A stretch of DNA of 64,000 bases from Massilia sp. PAMC28688 (GTDB taxonomy: Bacteria; Pseudomonadota; Gammaproteobacteria; Burkholderiales; Burkholderiaceae_D), in contig NZ_CP080378.1 of assembly GCF_019443445.1 (NCBI RefSeq), positions 1,364,001 to 1,428,000 on the forward strand, written 5' to 3'. Under the pieces are notes generated by a model, which was given only the letters and a program-made list of their open reading frames with translations, was not told where the DNA came from and ran no database searches. Positions 61,537-64,000 of this stretch are shown piece by piece; the first letter of the stretch is position 1; each line of letters opens with the position of its first letter. Made by a program: the position numbers and the translations under genes.

Positions 61537-62514
61537 TTACTTTTCCAGCCCTGCAGGTGGCCAGTTTTCCAGCTTCATGCCCAAGGTCAAGCCACGCGAA
61601 GCCAAGACTTCCTTGATTTCATTGAGCGACTTGCGGCCCAGGTTTGGCGTCTTGAGCAGTTCGTTTTCCGAACGCTGGATCAGGTCGCCAATGTAGTAGA
61701 TGTTCTCTGCCTTGAGGCAGTTGGCCGAACGCACGGTCAGTTCCAGGTCGTCGACTGGACGCAGCAGGATCGGATCGACCAGCGGAGCGCGCGATGGCGC
61801 TTCGGCAGCCGCTTCCGTGCCTTCCAGGGCAGCAAATACATTCAACTGGTCCACCAGAACGCGGGCCGACTGGCGGATCGCTTCTTCCGGCGTGATCACG
61901 CCGTTGGTTTCAATGTTGATGATCAGCTTGTCGAGGTCGGTACGCTGTTCCACGCGAGCGGACTCGACGAAGTACGACACGCGACGCACTGGCGAGAACG
62001 AAGCGTCCAGGATGATGCGACCGATGGTCTTGTTGGTGTCTTCCGACAGGCGGCGCACGTTACCAGGAACATAGCCACGGCCCTTCTCGACCTTGATCTG
62101 CATGTCCAGCTTGCCACCGGCGGTCAGGTGAGCAATCACGTGGTCCGGGTTGATCAGTTCAACGTCATGCGGCAGGTCGATGTCCGATGCCAGGATCGCG
62201 CCTTCACCTTCCTTTTTCAGGGTCAGGGTGACGGAATCACGGTTGTGCACCTTGAATACCACGCCCTTGAGGTTCAGCAGCAGGTCAACTACGTCTTCCT
62301 GCACGCCGTCGAGCGACGAGTACTCGTGTACCACGCCGGCGATCGTCACTTCGGTGGGCGCGTAGCCGACCATCGACGACAGCAGTACGCGGCGCAACGC
62401 GTTACCGAGGGTGTGGCCGTAGCCACGCTCAAACGGCTCCATCACGACTTTGGCGTGACCGGCACCGAGGGCTTCAACATCGATAATACGTGGCTTCAAC
62501 AAACTGTTTTGCAT
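61537..62514 (-). CDS. rpoA: RNA polymerase alpha subunit
   Basis: 325 residues. The N-terminal domain mediates dimerisation and assembly (about 1-230, e.g. [20 protein letters not shown]). The C-terminal domain binds UP elements and activators (about 245-315, with [18 protein letters not shown] and [13 protein letters not shown]). AAGGA lies 7 nt before the ATG. It is in the alpha operon between rpsD and rplQ. Confidence 0.99.
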   Translation of the reverse strand: MQNSLLKPRIIDVEALGAGHAKVVMEPFERGYGHTLGNALRRVLLSSMVGYAPTEVTIAGVVHEYSSLDGVQEDVVDLLLNLKGVVFKVHNRDSVTLTLKKEGEGAILASDIDLPHDVELINPDHVIAHLTAGGKLDMQIKVEKGRGYVPGNVRRLSEDTNKTIGRIILDASFSPVRRVSYFVESARVEQRTDLDKLIINIETNGVITPEEAIRQSARVLVDQLNVFAALEGTEAAAEAPSRAPLVDPILLRPVDDLELTVRSANCLKAENIYYIGDLIQRSENELLKTPNLGRKSLNEIKEVLASRGLTLGMKLENWPPAGLEK

Positions 62515-62571
62515 GAAATGTCCTTTTCAATACCCTCGGCTCGTTACGCCGATAAGGCTGATGGCATTAGT

Positions 62572-62600
62572 GAAAACGCCCACTCCATCAGGAGCGGGCG
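62572..62600 (-). terminator. Terminator-like hairpin between rpsD and rpoA
   Basis: On the minus strand CGCCCGCTCC / GGAGTGGGCG forms a 10-bp stem (one G-T pair) with a TGAT loop, followed by TTTTC. It lies 26 nt after the rpsD stop, inside the operon, so partial termination or attenuation before rpoA is likely. Confidence 0.6.
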
Positions 62601-62625
62601 GGAAAGACGACTACGGTACCTGCGA

Positions 62626-63249
62626 TTAACGCGAATACAGTTCGACGATCAGCGATTCGTTGACGTCGTTAGCGATTTCGTTACGCTCTGGGAACGAACG
62701 GAAAGTGCCTTCCATCTTCTTGGAGTCAACCGACACCCAGCTCGGCATGCCGATCTGTTCAGCCAGCGACAGGGCTTCAGCGATACGAACCTGCTTCTTG
62801 GCCTTTTCACGGACAGCGATCACGTCGCCGGTACGCACAGCGTAGGAGGCGATGTTGACGACGTTGCCGTTCACGGTGAATGCCTTGTGGCTGACCAGCT
62901 GGCGCGCTTCGGCGCGGGTCGAGCCAAAGCCCATGCGGTAGCAGACATTGTCCAGGCGTGCTTCGAGCAGGCGCAGCAGTGCTTCGCCGGTATTGCCCTT
63001 GCGGCGATTCGCTTCAGCGAAATAGCGGCGGAACTGGCGCTCGAGGATGCCGTACATGCGCTTGACTTTCTGTTTCTCGCGCAGCTGGTTGCCGTAGTCC
63101 GAGGTGCGGGCACCCGACTTGACGCCGTGCTGGCCTGGCTTGACGTCCAGTTTGCACTTGGAGTCGAGGGAGCGGCGTGCGCTCTTGAGGAACAGGTCCG
63201 TGCCTTCGCGACGGGACAGTTTTGCTTTAGGTCCGATATAACGTGCCAC
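62626..63249 (-). CDS. rpsD: 30S ribosomal protein S4
   Basis: Primary 16S rRNA-binding protein and translational repressor of the alpha operon in E. coli. It has 207 residues, [15 protein letters not shown] at the N-terminus, and an S4 RNA-binding domain (about 95-160, [20 protein letters not shown]). The start codon is GTG (63249), with AAAGGA 7 nt upstream. It is preceded by an unusually long 254-nt gap after rpsK. Confidence 0.98.
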   Translation of the reverse strand: MARYIGPKAKLSRREGTDLFLKSARRSLDSKCKLDVKPGQHGVKSGARTSDYGNQLREKQKVKRMYGILERQFRRYFAEANRRKGNTGEALLRLLEARLDNVCYRMGFGSTRAEARQLVSHKAFTVNGNVVNIASYAVRTGDVIAVREKAKKQVRIAEALSLAEQIGMPSWVSVDSKKMEGTFRSFPERNEIANDVNESLIVELYSR

Positions 63250-63300
63250 AATGCTTCCTTTAAAAAAATGACGCCCCGGCGCTACAAAGCGCGGGCGCTA

Positions 63301-63322
63301 GTCCGGTTTCAGTGAACCGAAC
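63301..63322 (-). promoter_or_regulatory. Hairpin in the rpsD leader
   Basis: GTCCGGTT / AACCGAAC with a 6-nt loop (8 bp, one G-T pair on the minus strand) lies 52 nt before the rpsD start. A further GC-rich inverted repeat lies just upstream of its ribosome-binding site. It could be part of an S4 target, but that is speculation. Confidence 0.3.
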
Positions 63323-63376
63323 GTGGCTTACAAGAAGTACATGCTGCGAAAACGCGGCATGCAAGAACAGCCGGGC

Positions 63377-63406
63377 AGTATACCCTCTCGGGTCCTGCTC
63401 CGGCAA
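63377..63406 (-). promoter_or_regulatory. Candidate internal promoter for rpsD-rpoA
   Basis: Minus-strand TTGCCG (63401-63406) and TATACT (63377-63382) with an 18-nt spacer, in the 254-nt rpsK-rpsD gap. The -10 matches five of six positions and the -35 four of six. Confidence 0.4.
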
Positions 63407-63503
63407 TCACAATTTTGCTAACGACAGCCAAGTACCAGACCTGACCATCAAACGTACAACACTTCTTAATCGCTACAGGCCACAAAGAGGCCCGTGGCAG
63501 ACT

Positions 63504-63908
63504 TTAGATGCGACGACGCTTCGGAGGACGGCAGCCGTTGTGCGGTACTGGCGTCACGTCCTGGATCTCGGTGATCTTGATGCCGAGGTTGTTCAGTGCG
63601 CGAACGGCGGATTCACGACCAGGACCTGGGCCCTTGATGCGTACTTCCAGGTTCTTCACGCCGCACTCGACTGCAACTTTACCTGCTGCTTCGGCCGCAA
63701 CCTGCGCTGCGAACGGGGTCGATTTACGCGAACCCTTGAAGCCAGCACCACCCGAGGTCGCCCACGACAGAGCGTTGCCCTGGCGATCGGTGATCGTGAT
63801 GATGGTGTTGTTGAAAGAAGCGTGTACGTGAGCGATGCCTTCGGCGACGTTCTTTTTAACTTTTTTGCGAACGCGTGCTGCTGCGGCGCTGCTTTGTTGC
63901 TTGGCCAT
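63504..63908 (-). CDS. rpsK: 30S ribosomal protein S11
   Basis: Platform protein of the small subunit, 134 residues, with [19 protein letters not shown] and the C-terminal signature [19 protein letters not shown]...[13 protein letters not shown]. It begins 12 nt after rpsM. Confidence 0.98.
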   Translation of the reverse strand: MAKQQSSAAAARVRKKVKKNVAEGIAHVHASFNNTIITITDRQGNALSWATSGGAGFKGSRKSTPFAAQVAAEAAGKVAVECGVKNLEVRIKGPGPGRESAVRALNNLGIKITEIQDVTPVPHNGCRPPKRRRI

Positions 63909-63920
63909 AGTCGTTTCCTA

Positions 63921-64000
63921 TTATTTCTTAAGCGATTGTGCGGCTTTGCGCGGACCTTTGCGGGTACGGGCATTGGTGCGAGTACGCTGGCCACGGCAAG
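63921..64000 (-). CDS. rpsM: 30S ribosomal protein S13 (C-terminal end only)
   Basis: Only the last 26 codons lie in the window; they read RGQRTRTNARTRKGPRKAAQ followed by SLKK and a TAA stop at 63923-63921. This is the typical basic S13 tail that contacts tRNA in the P site. The rest lies beyond the window. Confidence 0.95.
   Translation of the reverse strand, partial: CRGQRTRTNARTRKGPRKAAQSLKK

Overview
The window is a 64 kb, GC-rich, tightly packed chromosomal segment. It carries core bacterial genes and no rRNA operon, prophage, integrase, transposase or CRISPR array. Gene orders such as kdsD-kdsC-lptC-lptA-lptB, pilMNOPQ-aroKB, lolB-ispE-tRNA-prs-rplY-pth, resB-ccsB, and the alpha operon rpsM-rpsK-rpsD-rpoA-rplQ point to a betaproteobacterium of the order Burkholderiales. 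The mutM-dynamin-mutY order and the protein sequences suggest Oxalobacteraceae (a Massilia, Duganella or Janthinobacterium relative). That placement is inference from gene order and sequence memory, not from a search.

Layout. 1-3.2 kb (minus): LPS core sugar and export operon (kdsD, kdsC, lptC, lptA, partial lptB). 3.3-13.1 kb: a KefB/C-type antiporter, an alpha/beta hydrolase, a GAF-GGDEF diguanylate cyclase, a MOSC protein, a secreted papain-like protein with a VPLPA-type C-terminal sorting tail, ychF, an orphan PAAR spike tip and a patatin-like lipase. 13.3-19.5 kb (minus): TPR lipoprotein, lolB, ispE, tRNA-Gln, prs, rplY, pth. 19.5-24.7 kb: mutM, a dynamin-like GTPase, mutY, then dgt on the other strand. 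24.6-34.3 kb (minus): pilM-N-O-P-Q, a large Big_1/Ig-like lipoprotein, and aroK and aroB in one continuous frame. 34.7-37.1 kb: PBP1A. 37.1-39.8 kb: an accessory-looking patch with a RAMA/DUF2924-like gene carrying tetrapeptide repeats, an atypical small ORF and a decayed repeat tract. 39.8-49.5 kb: cyaY, lptM, lysA, msrQP, the System II cytochrome c genes ccsB and resB, cytochrome c4, engB, hemB. 49.5-58.5 kb: a TonB-like membrane protein, an RND pump with its adaptor, a two-component system and a divergent histidine-rich Spy/CpxP-like protein. 58.5-64 kb: dsbD, a small coiled-coil membrane protein, and the alpha ribosomal operon.

How the genes work together. Envelope biogenesis dominates: Kdo synthesis and LPS transport, LptM, LolB, PBP1A, type IV pilus assembly, Dsb/Msr periplasmic redox repair and cytochrome c maturation. 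The pump, adaptor, two-component and Spy-like cluster looks like a one-locus version of the dispersed E. coli BaeSR-MdtABC-Spy envelope stress response, with a candidate operator between the divergent genes. The RNA-level signals are unusual: two tandem 60-nt elements between rpoA and rplQ whose hairpins differ by compensatory changes, a terminator-like hairpin between rpsD and rpoA, a possible promoter between rpsK and rpsD, and paired hairpins in front of rplY.
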